From the NCBI RefSeq assembly GCF_024124905.1, contig NZ_JAMXST010000001.1, positions 248,001-312,000 of the forward strand: 64,000 nucleotides of DNA, read 5' to 3'. Source of the stretch: Cellulosimicrobium cellulans. Lineage in GTDB: Bacteria > Actinomycetota > Actinomycetes > Actinomycetales > Cellulomonadaceae. This document shows, piece by piece, positions 1 through 7,792 of the stretch. Numbering within the stretch: position 1 is the first letter of the stretch; each line of letters begins with the position of its first letter. The notes below the pieces were generated by a model, which saw nothing but the letters and a program-made list of their open reading frames with translations, ran no database searches and was not told the origin of the DNA. The position numbers and the translations under genes are program-made.

Positions 1-1050
1 GTCGAAGTTCACGACGAGGCCGATGCGGTCCACGTCGAGGCCGCGCGCGGCGACGTCGGTCGCGACGAGGACGTCGAGCGCGCCGGAGCGCAGGCGCTCG
101 ACGATCTTCTCGCGCTCCTTCTGCGCGACGTCGCCCGAGATGGTGGCGGCGGAGATGCCGCGCTCGACGAGCGCGGACCCGACCTCCTCGGCGGCGCCGC
201 GCGTGCGGGTGAACACGATCGCGGCCTCGGCGTCGGAGGTGGCGAGGACGCGCACGAGCGAGCCGGTCTTGTGCCGGAACGGGACGACGGCGTACGTCTG
301 GCGCACGCTCGTCACCGTGGAGGACTGGCGGGCGACGGCGACCTCGACCGGGTCCGTGAGGTGCTCGTTCGCGACGCGGCGGATCGGGGCGGGCATCGTC
401 GCGGAGAAGAGGGCGACCTGACGCTCGCGCGGGGCGCGGGAGAAGATCGTGTCGACGTCCTCCGCGAAGCCCATGCGCAGCATCTCGTCAGCCTCGTCGA
501 GGACGAGGAAGCGCACGTCGTCGAGCACGAGGGTGCCGCGCTCGATGTGGTCGATGACGCGCCCGGGCGTGCCGACGACGACCTGCGCGCCGGCCGCGAG
601 CGCCCGCTGCTGCGGCTGGTAGGGCGAGCCGCCGTACACGGCGACGACGTCGACCTTGGGCAGGTGGGTCGCGAAGGACTCGACGGCGTCGGCGACCTGC
701 ATGGCGAGCTCGCGCGTCGGGGTCAGGACGACGGCCTGCACGCGGCGCAGGGACGGGTCGATCGCGGCGAGCAGCGGGAGGCCGAACGCGGCGGTCTTGC
801 CGGTGCCGGTCTGCGCGACGCCGGTGATGTCGCGGCCGCCGAGGAGCGCCGGGATGGCCTCGGCCTGGATCGCGGACGGGGTGACGAAGCCGAGGTCGGC
901 GACGGCGCGCTCGAGGGGAGCGGGCAGGCCGAGGTCGGCGAAGACGGGACCGGCGGGAGCGGCCGGCTCGGGGCGCGTGCGCTCCGCGCGCTCGGGGGCG
1001 TCGGCGGACTGGTCGAGGGCGTGCGAGGGCGCGAGGACGTCAGCAGTCAT
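1..1050 (-). CDS. DEAD-box RNA helicase, 3' end beyond window
   Basis: ATP-dependent RNA helicase that remodels mRNA or rRNA structure. The visible 350 codons hold an acidic, Pro/Ala-rich start, a Q motif (FADLGL, then GFVTPSAIQ), Walker A (AQTGTGKT), PTRELA, TPGRV, the DEAD box itself (LDEADEML), the SAT motif and the start of the second RecA-like domain with VFTRTR and ATDVAARGLD. The C-terminal tail lies outside the window, so CsdA-, DeaD- or RhlE-type cannot be separated. The ATG has no clear Shine-Dalgarno; a TAGGAT -10 candidate on the same strand (1230-1235) would give a leader of about 170 nt, as often seen in cold-regulated helicase genes. Function is certain, start fairly sure. Confidence 0.93.
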   Translation of the reverse strand, partial: MTADVLAPSHALDQSADAPERAERTRPEPAAPAGPVFADLGLPAPLERAVADLGFVTPSAIQAEAIPALLGGRDITGVAQTGTGKTAAFGLPLLAAIDPSLRRVQAVVLTPTRELAMQVADAVESFATHLPKVDVVAVYGGSPYQPQQRALAAGAQVVVGTPGRVIDHIERGTLVLDDVRFLVLDEADEMLRMGFAEDVDTIFSRAPRERQVALFSATMPAPIRRVANEHLTDPVEVAVARQSSTVTSVRQTYAVVPFRHKTGSLVRVLATSDAEAAIVFTRTRGAAEEVGSALVERGISAATISGDVAQKEREKIVERLRSGALDVLVATDVAARGLDVDRIGLVVNFD

Positions 1051-1450
1051 GAAGGGGTGAGGACCGTTCGTTTCGGGGTGTGGAGTGGCGTGCGGTCACC
1101 AGGACGGTTCTCGCAGGTCGCACTCCCGAACACACCAGGCCGGCCACCAGGACGATCAGGGACGATCGAGGGGGACGGCCGCTCTCACGGACACACGCGG
1201 GACGAGCGACGAACTCCAGAGGTGTGCCCATCCTACCGGAGGTCACGGCGGGCCGGCGGGCCGGCCCCGGTGACCTCCCTCACCGCGGCCGCCACCCGGT
1301 CGCCGGTCACGACGGACGAAACGGGTGATTTCCGCCCGCGGCGGGCGCCGCGCCGCGAAATGAGGGCCCGGGTGCGCGGGCCCGGTACGTAGGATGGTCC
1401 GCGCGCGGCAGGTCGCCGCGACGGCGCGACGTGAGCACGGGGCGGTGGGT
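1051..1450. promoter_or_regulatory. Divergent intergenic region, helicase / pgsA-like gene
   Basis: No gene is supported in these 400 bases. The region holds a minus-strand TAGGAT -10 candidate for the helicase at 1230-1235. Behind it is an inverted repeat (GGAGGTCAC at 1238-1246, GTGACCTCC at 1270-1278) whose loop is itself GC-rich and self-complementary. A plus-strand TAGGAT at about 1386-1391 is a -10 candidate for the phosphatidyltransferase operon. The hairpin could be an operator or a structural element; the bases do not decide. Confidence 0.45.
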
Positions 1451-2077
1451 GTGTCAGCAGGGCAGCAGGTCAGCTCCCGCGTCCTGACCGTCCCGAACGT
1501 CATCAGCCTCCTCCGGCTGCTCCTCGTGCCCGTGTTCGCGGTCCTCATCGTGCGCGGCGACGACGTGTGGGCGCTGGTCGTGCTCGCGGTGTCGGGGGCG
1601 TCGGACTGGCTCGACGGCGTCCTCGCGCGGCGCCTGGACCAGGTGAGCCGCCTCGGGCAGATGCTCGACCCGGCCGCGGACCGGCTCTTCATCCTCGTCA
1701 CCCTCCTGGGGCTCGCGTGGCGCGACGTCGTGCCCGTGTGGCTCGTCGTGGTCATCGTGGGACGCGACCTGCTCCTGGCCGGTCTCCTGCCGCTGCTGGC
1801 GCGTCACGGGTACGGGCCCCTGCCGGTGAGCTTCGCGGGCAAGGCCGGGACGTTCGCGCTGCTGTACGCGTTCCCGCTCCTGCTCCTGGCCGAGATGCCG
1901 GGCTGGCTGGGCGACGTCGCCGCGGTCACCGGGTGGGCGTTCACCTGGTGGGGCGTGGGGCTGTACTGGCTCGCGGGCGCGCAGTACGTGCTGCAGACCC
2001 GTTCGCTCGTGGTCCGCGACCGGGCGGCCGCCGCGGAGGGCGACGAGACCGGCACGACGACGCGGGAGGCGCCGTGA
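1451..2077 (+). CDS. CDP-alcohol phosphatidyltransferase (PgsA-like)
   Basis: Integral membrane enzyme that transfers a phosphatidyl group from CDP-diacylglycerol to an alcohol such as glycerol-3-phosphate in phospholipid synthesis. The full family signature D-x2-DG-x2-AR-x8-G-x3-D-x3-D is present (D52, D55, G56, A59, R60, G69, D73, D77), embedded in hydrophobic helices over about 208 residues, the usual length. I chose the GTG behind a GGGCGG-like ribosome site; an in-frame ATG 57 bases upstream adds an unconserved basic stretch. Its stop overlaps the next GTG start, opening a four-gene overlapping operon. In M. tuberculosis the gene at this place is pgsA2 (Rv1822); the exact alcohol substrate is not known from sequence. 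Confidence 0.88.
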   Translation: MSAGQQVSSRVLTVPNVISLLRLLLVPVFAVLIVRGDDVWALVVLAVSGASDWLDGVLARRLDQVSRLGQMLDPAADRLFILVTLLGLAWRDVVPVWLVVVIVGRDLLLAGLLPLLARHGYGPLPVSFAGKAGTFALLYAFPLLLLAEMPGWLGDVAAVTGWAFTWWGVGLYWLAGAQYVLQTRSLVVRDRAAAAEGDETGTTTREAP

Positions 2078-3045
2078 GCGAGAACCGTCAGGACCCGGGC
2101 GGCGCCGCGCGCCGCGCCCCCGTCGACGCGTCGATGACGCTCCTCAACGAGGTCATGCACCGCCCGCTCGACCCCGGGTACGCGGACGCCGCGGCACGCC
2201 GAGCCGCCGGGCAGGCGCCGCACCGTGGTCGCACCGGCACGGTGGTCCTCGTCGCCCTCGCGGTCGCGCTCGGGGTCGTGACGACGGCGGCGGCCGTCGA
2301 GCTGCGCGCCCCGCAACCGGGCGTCATCGCGGCGCGCGAGACCCTGGAGCAGGAGATCCTCGACCGGCAGGGCGCCGCCGAGGAGCTCGCCGCCCGCGGG
2401 GCGGAGCTGTCCGCGGAGATCGAGCAGCTCCAGGGCGCGGCGCTCAGCGGCGCGAGCGCCGACGTGCTGCAGGGACTCCAGGCGGAGGGCGCGCTGACCG
2501 GCACACAGGCGGTCGAGGGCCAGGGCGTCGTCGTCACGCTCGACGACACGAGCGGCGGCCTGTCCTCCGACACCGTGGACTCGAGCTCGCTCGTGCACGA
2601 CTCCGACCTGCAGCGCGTCGTCAACGCGCTCTGGGCCGGCGGCGCGGAGGCGGTCGCGATCAACGACCAGCGACTCACCGGGCTCTCGGCGATCCGCTCC
2701 GCCGGGGACGCGGTGCTCGTCGACCTGCAGCCCCTCGTCGGCCCGTACCGGGTCGAGGCGATCGGGGACCCGGACGCCCTGCGCACCTCGCTCCTGCGCT
2801 CCGGCACGTCGGACTACCTGCAGATCCTGGGCACCCAGTACGGCATCCGGTCGAGCGTGACGACGCAGAGCCGCCTCGACCTGCCCGGCCGGCCCGCGCC
2901 CACGCTGTTCTTCGCGAAGGCCCCGGCGGCGACCGTAGACTCCGACACGCCCGCCGGGAGCACCGACGGCACGACGGACGGCACGACCGACGGGTCCGGG
3001 ACGGGCCCGGAACCGCACGAGACAGGGCAGGAGATCGTCGAATGA
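2074..3045 (+). CDS. DUF881 family membrane protein (first of two)
   Basis: About 323 residues: a cytoplasmic N-terminal tail, one membrane helix near residues 54-75 (VVLVALAVALGVV), a coiled-coil stretch (LEQEILDRQGAAEEL), then the DUF881 domain with its conserved NALWAGGAEAVAINDQRL block. The tail ends in a Thr-Asp-Gly repeat (TDGTTDGTTDG). Start and stop both overlap neighbours by four bases, so it is translated with the phosphatidyltransferase and Sbp. The family is typical of Actinobacteria and Firmicutes and has no assigned biochemical role; placement beside a phospholipid enzyme suggests envelope or division work, which is inference. It matches Rv1823 in position. Confidence 0.85.
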   Translation: MSENRQDPGGAARRAPVDASMTLLNEVMHRPLDPGYADAAARRAAGQAPHRGRTGTVVLVALAVALGVVTTAAAVELRAPQPGVIAARETLEQEILDRQGAAEELAARGAELSAEIEQLQGAALSGASADVLQGLQAEGALTGTQAVEGQGVVVTLDDTSGGLSSDTVDSSSLVHDSDLQRVVNALWAGGAEAVAINDQRLTGLSAIRSAGDAVLVDLQPLVGPYRVEAIGDPDALRTSLLRSGTSDYLQILGTQYGIRSSVTTQSRLDLPGRPAPTLFFAKAPAATVDSDTPAGSTDGTTDGTTDGSGTGPEPHETGQEIVE

Positions 3046-3374
3046 TCGCAGTCGTCGGACTGGTGGTGGGCATCGTCGCGGGCCTCGTCCTGCAACCCAC
3101 CGTGCCCGTGTCGCTGCAGCCCTACCTGCCGATCGCCGTCGTGGCCGCGCTCGACGCGCTGTTCGGGGGCCTGCGGGCCCGGCTCGACGGGCTGTTCGAC
3201 GACAAGGTCTTCCTCGTCTCGTTCCTCTCGAACGTCGTCGTCGCCGCCCTCATCGTCTTCCTCGGCGACCAGCTCGGCGTCGGGAGCCAGCTCTCCACCG
3301 CCGTCGTCGTCGTGCTCGGCATCCGCATCTTCTCCAACGCCGCCGCGATCCGGCGCCACATCTTCAAGGCGTGA
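3042..3374 (+). CDS. sbp: Small basic protein Sbp (DUF1290)
   Basis: A 110-residue protein with three or four hydrophobic segments and the family hallmark AVVAALDALFGGLRARLDG in the middle, followed by FDDKVFLVSFLSN. Length and motif match the Sbp family, which in Bacillus sits near division genes and in Actinobacteria lies between two DUF881 genes, exactly as here. Both ends overlap neighbouring genes by four bases. The biochemical function is unknown; conserved linkage suggests a membrane complex with the two DUF881 proteins. Confidence 0.9.
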   Translation: MIAVVGLVVGIVAGLVLQPTVPVSLQPYLPIAVVAALDALFGGLRARLDGLFDDKVFLVSFLSNVVVAALIVFLGDQLGVGSQLSTAVVVVLGIRIFSNAAAIRRHIFKA

Positions 3375-4792
3375 GCGTGACCCGCGACCCCCAGGACCCG
3401 CGTGACGCGGCCACCGACGACGTGACGCCGGACCCCGCCCCGGACGACGCCCACGAGACCACGGACCCGACCGCCCGGCGGACCACCGACGACGCCGCGA
3501 CCGCCCGGCCGTCCCCCGCGGGCCCGGACGAGGGCGCCGTCGAGGCGGACAGCGAGCCCGAGCGTCAGCCCGAGGGCCCGGAAGAGCCCGCCGTCGCGCA
3601 CGCGGGTACCGGCGAGGCGGTCGACGGCGCGCCGGACGCGACCGGCGTCGAGGACGACGCCCCGACCGACGGTTCCGCGCGCGAGCCCGACGCCGCTCCC
3701 GGGGCAGCGGACCGGGACACCGACCAGGACGACGCGATCGGCGACGGCTCCTCGGTCGACGACGACGAGCGCGGCGAGCCCTCCGCGGCCGCGACCCCCG
3801 TGACGGGCGAGGAGCCCGAGGACGACCCGACCGGCACCGCACCGCCGGAGAACAGCGACGAGGGCCCGGAGACCCCGGACCGCGCCCCCCTCGCCGCGGC
3901 CGACGCACCGGCCGACGCACCGCACCCCGCCCCGCCGCACGACGACACGACCACCGGGGGCGGCACCACCGACAGCCCCGCCAGCACCGACGCGTCGACG
4001 CCGGGGGAGCCGCCCGCGACGACCGGGACGATCGGCGCCGTGGGCCGCCACGGCGCCCCCACCCGGCCGGAACCGCGGGGGCTGCGCGGGCTCGGCCGCG
4101 CGCTGCGCCCCCGCGCGTCCCGGTCCCAGATCGTCGTCGGCGTCCTGTGCGCGCTCCTCGGCTTCGCGCTCGTGGTCCAGGTGAGCCAGACGCAGGAGGA
4201 CCAGCTCTCGTCCCTGCGCCAGAGCGACCTTGTGCGCCTGCTCGACGACGTCACGCAGCGTTCCGGCGAGCTCGAGGACCAGGTCTCCTCGCTCGAGTCG
4301 ACGCGCGACGAGCTGCAGTCGGGGTCCGGGCGCGAGCGCGCGGCCCTCGAGCTCGCCGAGCAGCAGGCCGAGACGCTCGGCATCCTGTCCGGTCGGCTCC
4401 CCGCGGAGGGCCCGGGCGTCGAGATCGAGGTCGTCGAGGGCGCGGAGGCGCTCGACGCGTTCTCGCTCTTCAACGTGCTCGAGGAGCTGCGCAACGCGGG
4501 CGCGGAGGCGATGGAGGTCAACGGGGTCCGCCTCGTGGCGAGCAGCTACTTCGAGGACTCTGCCGAGGGCGTCGTCGTCGACGGGCAGACGATCTCCTCG
4601 CCGTACCGGTGGAACGTGATCGGTGACCCGTCCACGCTCGAGACGGCCCTCGAGATCCCCGGCGGCGCGATGGCGTCGCTGCGCGCCGACGGTGCGCGCA
4701 CGACGATCACCCAGCAGGACCGGGTCGAGGTCGCCGCGACCGTCGAGCCCGCTGCGCCGCAGTACGCCACCCCGGTCCCGGCCGACGAGTGA
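3371..4792 (+). CDS. DUF881 family protein with long acidic N-terminal tail
   Basis: The C-terminal part is an ordinary DUF881 protein: a membrane helix near residues 255-275 (VVGVLCALLGFALVV), a coiled coil, and the conserved LRNAGAEAMEVNGVRL block. The first 240 or so residues are a low-complexity, strongly acidic tail rich in Asp, Glu, Pro, Thr and Ala, about twice the total length of the paralogue at 2074-3045. Such tails in actinobacterial membrane proteins are usually disordered and cytoplasmic. The GTG start overlaps the sbp stop. The position equals Rv1825. Function unknown. Confidence 0.84.
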   Translation: MSVTRDPQDPRDAATDDVTPDPAPDDAHETTDPTARRTTDDAATARPSPAGPDEGAVEADSEPERQPEGPEEPAVAHAGTGEAVDGAPDATGVEDDAPTDGSAREPDAAPGAADRDTDQDDAIGDGSSVDDDERGEPSAAATPVTGEEPEDDPTGTAPPENSDEGPETPDRAPLAAADAPADAPHPAPPHDDTTTGGGTTDSPASTDASTPGEPPATTGTIGAVGRHGAPTRPEPRGLRGLGRALRPRASRSQIVVGVLCALLGFALVVQVSQTQEDQLSSLRQSDLVRLLDDVTQRSGELEDQVSSLESTRDELQSGSGRERAALELAEQQAETLGILSGRLPAEGPGVEIEVVEGAEALDAFSLFNVLEELRNAGAEAMEVNGVRLVASSYFEDSAEGVVVDGQTISSPYRWNVIGDPSTLETALEIPGGAMASLRADGARTTITQQDRVEVAATVEPAAPQYATPVPADE

Positions 4793-4969
4793 CCGCGGCT
4801 TCCCGCATCCCCGCAGGCCGGGGTAGGTTGGGACGACCGTGGGTCGCGCGCACCGCGTGACCTGCGGGTGTAGTAGTTTTCGAGCACGATTCCCGCGCGG
4901 CGGGGCCACGGCCCCGCGGTGCGGTGTTCCGAGGTCGAGCACGACGTGCGTGAGCCCCGAGGAGGCGAG

Positions 4970-5452
4970 ATGAGTGTCCCAGGCGGTCCTGAGGTGCCGA
5001 ACCGGGCGGGTAGCGACACGACGGTCAGCTTCGGCCGGATCGAGGCCCCGATCGAGGAGGGCGTGCAGCCCGGCGGCCTGAGCCCCGAGGAGCACGCCGC
5101 GGTCGCGGCCCTGCCGCGCCACTCCGCCCTGCTCATCATGCAGCGCGGTCCCGGGCAGGGGTCCCGCTTCCTCCTGGACGCCGAGCGCACCGTCGCCGGC
5201 CGGTCGGAGCGCGCGGACATCTTCCTCGACGACGTCACCGTCTCGCGCAAGCACGCCGAGTTCGTGCGCGAGGGCGAGCACTTCCTCGTGCGCGACGTCG
5301 GGTCGCTCAACGGCACGTACGTGAACCGCAGCCGCATCGACGCCGTCGCGCTCTCGACGGGCGACGAGGTGCAGATCGGCAAGTACCGGCTCACGTTCCA
5401 CGCCAGCCCGCACGCGGGGGCACCGGCGGGCGGCACGGCCCCCCGGTCGTGA
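4970..5452 (+). CDS. garA: GarA/OdhI-like FHA domain protein
   Basis: Cytoplasmic phosphothreonine-binding regulator. In mycobacteria GarA, and in corynebacteria OdhI, binds and inhibits 2-oxoglutarate dehydrogenase and acts on glutamate metabolism; phosphorylation of the N-terminal threonine motif by PknB/PknG switches it off. Here the N-terminus carries the matching SDTTVSF motif (T17, T18), and the FHA domain shows R78 (VAGRSE), S92 (VSRKH) and N114 (SLNGTY), the phosphopeptide-binding set. The ATG lies behind a clear GAGGAGG site; an in-frame upstream ATG is less likely. It overlaps the next gene by four bases. The gcvH gene that precedes garA in mycobacteria is absent. Confidence 0.9.
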   Translation: MSVPGGPEVPNRAGSDTTVSFGRIEAPIEEGVQPGGLSPEEHAAVAALPRHSALLIMQRGPGQGSRFLLDAERTVAGRSERADIFLDDVTVSRKHAEFVREGEHFLVRDVGSLNGTYVNRSRIDAVALSTGDEVQIGKYRLTFHASPHAGAPAGGTAPRS

Positions 5453-6210
5453 ACGCCTCGACGGGCGCGGCGCACGCCACGGTCCCCGAGCCCTCCGACC
5501 GCACGGAGCCGTGGCCGCAGGGCATCTCGCGCCGCGCGACCATGCGCATCTCCGACGTGCTGCGCGCGCTGCGGGCCGAGTTCCCGAACGTCAGCCACTC
5601 CAAGCTGCGCTTCCTCGAGGAGCAGGGCCTCATCGAGCCCGTGCGCACCGCGTCGGGCTACCGCCAGTACAGCCCCGCGGACGTCGAGCGGCTGCGGTTC
5701 GTGCTCGTCGAGCAGCGCGACCGGTACCTGCCGCTCAAGGTCATCAAGGAGCGCCTCGCCGCGCTCGACGCCGGCACCGAAGTCGAGGTCCTCGCCCCGC
5801 GCCTGGCGACGAACGACGGCGAACCCGGCTCGGCGACCGTCCGCCAGCGGTACACGGTGGACGCGCTCGTGTCCGCGGCGGGGGTGGAGCGCGACCTCGT
5901 GGAGGGGCTCATCGAGGCCGGCGTGCTGCGCCAGGCGCCCGGAGGCCAGCTCGACGCGCGCTCGCTCGACGTGGTCGTGCTGGCCGCCGGCCTGTCGGAG
6001 TACGGCATCGAGCCGCGGCACCTGCGCTCCCTGCGCACCGCCGCCGACCGGCACGTGAGCCTCGTGCACCAGGTCGTCTCCCCGTGGCGCGGGCAGCAGA
6101 GCGCGTCCGCCCGCGCCCACGCCGGCACTGTGGCCTCGGAGGTCGGGGAGCTGTGCGCGCAGCTGCACACGGTGTTCGTGCGCCAGGGGATCGACGACCT
6201 CACGCGCTGA
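5449..6210 (+). CDS. ftsR: FtsR-like MerR family regulator
   Basis: DNA-binding regulator of the MerR family, 253 residues. The N-terminal winged helix runs MRISDVLRALRAEFPNVSHS through KLRFLEEQGLIEPVRTASGY to the RYLPLKVIKERL dimerisation helix. The long C-terminal domain is typical of the Rv1828/FtsR group rather than of metal-sensing MerR proteins, and it lacks metal-binding cysteines. In Corynebacterium the orthologue FtsR activates ftsZ. The gene starts at a GTG overlapping the FHA gene stop. The name rests on domain plus synteny. Confidence 0.85.
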   Translation: MNASTGAAHATVPEPSDRTEPWPQGISRRATMRISDVLRALRAEFPNVSHSKLRFLEEQGLIEPVRTASGYRQYSPADVERLRFVLVEQRDRYLPLKVIKERLAALDAGTEVEVLAPRLATNDGEPGSATVRQRYTVDALVSAAGVERDLVEGLIEAGVLRQAPGGQLDARSLDVVVLAAGLSEYGIEPRHLRSLRTAADRHVSLVHQVVSPWRGQQSASARAHAGTVASEVGELCAQLHTVFVRQGIDDLTR

Positions 6211-6301
6211 CCGTCGCACCGGTTCCCCGGTCCCGCGAGGCACCCGGACGAGACGGGCCCCAACCCCTGCCGGATGCCGGTGGGCGACGTACCGTGGAGT
6301 G

Positions 6302-6793
6302 GTGAGCGACGACGTCCCGATGGTCCCCGTCGAGGTGCTGGGGGTCCGTCAGCAGCAGCGCGACCAGGAGATCGTGGTGCTGCTGCTCGACGACGCGTCC
6401 GAGCTCGTCGTGCCGATCGTCATCGGACCACGGGAGGCGAGCGCGATCGCCATGGCGCAGGCAGGCCTGCCGACACCGCGGCCCATGACCCACGACCTGC
6501 TGCGGGACCTCCTCGACGCCGTCGGGGTGCGCCTGGAGCGGGCGGAGATCGTCGCGCTCGACGGCGGCATCTTCTTCGCCGAGCTGGTCCTGAGCAACGG
6601 GGTCCGGCTCGACTCGCGCGCCTCGGACGCCATCGCCGTCGCGGTGCGCACCGGGAGCCCGGTGCTGTGCTCGGCGGAGGTCGTCGCGACGGCGGGGGTC
6701 GAGGTCGTCGACGTCGCGCAGCAGGAGGAGGTCGAGAAGTTCCGCGACTTCCTGGACCACGTCCAGCCGGAGGACTTCTCGGTGGACGAGTAG
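6302..6793 (+). CDS. Bifunctional nuclease family protein (DUF151)
   Basis: About 163 residues with the DUF151 core: VPIVIGPREASAIAMAQAG, the RPMTHDLLRDLLDAVG helix and SRASDAIAVAVRTGSPV. Plant and some bacterial members have DNase/RNase activity; the cellular role in Actinobacteria is unknown. A TACCGT hexamer ends six bases before the second of two adjacent GTG codons, which argues for a leaderless message starting at this GTG and not at 6299. It corresponds to Rv1829 in the conserved block. Confidence 0.86.
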   Translation: MSDDVPMVPVEVLGVRQQQRDQEIVVLLLDDASELVVPIVIGPREASAIAMAQAGLPTPRPMTHDLLRDLLDAVGVRLERAEIVALDGGIFFAELVLSNGVRLDSRASDAIAVAVRTGSPVLCSAEVVATAGVEVVDVAQQEEVEKFRDFLDHVQPEDFSVDE

Positions 6794-6906
6794 AGGGCGG
6801 TCCGCGCGGGACGGGCCGACCGTCGGGCGAGGACCAGCCCTCCGGACACAACGGACAAGGCAGACGTTCGACCTCAGGTCGAGGGTTGGGCGGCCGGACC
6901 GCCGGA

Positions 6907-6931
6907 CGTGCGGGCGCGACACGCCCGCACG
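6907..6931. repeat. Inverted repeat before second MerR gene
   Basis: CGTGCGGGC and GCCCGCACG, nine-base perfect arms around a seven-base spacer, lie downstream of the nuclease gene and about 17 bases ahead of the -35 box of the next gene. It may be a factor-independent terminator without a U-run, or an operator; the sequence alone does not settle this. Confidence 0.4.
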
Positions 6932-6947
6932 CTCGGGTCGTCGGTCG

Positions 6948-6976
6948 TTGACGACCCCCGACGGCGCCCATAGCGT
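6948..6976 (+). promoter_or_regulatory. SigA-type promoter of MerR gene
   Basis: TTGACG (6948-6953) and TAGCGT (6971-6976) are separated by exactly 17 bases, close to the housekeeping consensus. Transcription would start near 6983, giving a leader of about 23 nt with an AGGAGG ribosome site before the GTG at 7006. Confidence 0.75.
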
Positions 6977-7005
6977 GGTCGTGGACATCACCCCAGGAGG
7001 CGACA

Positions 7006-7596
7006 GTGAACAGCAGCGGTGAGGCGAGCGTCGGTGCCGGCGCGGCAGTTCCCCACGGTGCGCAGGGCCTCCTCTTCGGGGAGGACATCACCGAGCAGGA
7101 CACCACGACCGGCTACCGCGGCCCGACCGCGTGCCGCGCCGCAGGCATCACCTACCGCCAGCTCGACTACTGGGCCCGCACCGGGCTGGTCGAGCCCACC
7201 GTGCGACCCGCCTCGGGGTCGGGCTCCCACCGCCTGTACAGCTTCCGGGACATCCTCGTCCTCAAGGTCGTCAAGCGGCTCCTGGACACCGGGGTCTCGC
7301 TGCAGCAGATCCGCACGGCGGTCGAGCACCTGCGCGAGCGCGGCGTCGACGACCTCGCGCAGATCACCCTCATGAGCGACGGGGCGAGCGTGTACGAGTG
7401 CACGTCCCCCGACGAGGTCGTGGACCTCGTCCAGGGTGGTCAGGGCGTCTTCGGCATCGCGGTCGGGCGCGTGTGGCGCGAGGTCGAGGGCACGCTCGCC
7501 GAGCTGCCCACCGAGTCGCTCGACGACGAGGACGACACGACGGCGAGCCCGCAGGACGAGCTCGCGCAGCGCCGTCGGGCCCGCTCCGCCGGCTGA
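7006..7596 (+). CDS. MerR family regulator (Rv1830 type)
   Basis: A 196-residue regulator with an N-terminal MerR helix-turn-helix (GPTACRAAGITYRQLDYWAR, then TGLVEPTVRPASGSGSHRLY) and a dimerisation helix (ILVLKVVKRLLDTGVSLQQI). No effector-binding cysteines are seen. It closes the conserved Rv1822-Rv1830-like block and has its own strong promoter, so it can be expressed separately. The mycobacterial counterpart influences cell division; the exact target here is unknown. The GTG start follows AGGAGG at good spacing. Confidence 0.86.
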   Translation: MNSSGEASVGAGAAVPHGAQGLLFGEDITEQDTTTGYRGPTACRAAGITYRQLDYWARTGLVEPTVRPASGSGSHRLYSFRDILVLKVVKRLLDTGVSLQQIRTAVEHLRERGVDDLAQITLMSDGASVYECTSPDEVVDLVQGGQGVFGIAVGRVWREVEGTLAELPTESLDDEDDTTASPQDELAQRRRARSAG

Positions 7597-7668
7597 CGAC
7601 CGCGAGCGCCGCCGGCTCCTGAGGCGGGCGGGGAACACCGGGCCCGCCGAGGCCGGACGTCGTGACGC

Positions 7669-7694
7669 CCGGCTGTGGAGCACGTCACAGCCGG
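7669..7694. repeat. Inverted repeat upstream of pyc
   Basis: CCGGCTGTG and CACAGCCGG form nine-base perfect arms around eight bases, about 100 bases ahead of the pyruvate carboxylase start and 75 behind the MerR stop. It may terminate the MerR transcript or act as an operator for pyc. There is no U-run on either side. Confidence 0.4.
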
Positions 7695-7792
7695 TGCGAC
7701 GGCCTGCCCCGTGGGGCCGTGGGAGGATCGCCCGGTACGCGGCGCGTCACGCTCTCCCCGGCAGCGCCGCACGGTCGACGGATGGAGTGCCG

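Noticed and set aside
271-1392. Open frame opposite the DEAD-box helicase
   Set aside because: The sense strand carries all helicase motifs; the opposite frame has no domain and a biased Gly/Arg/Asp composition.
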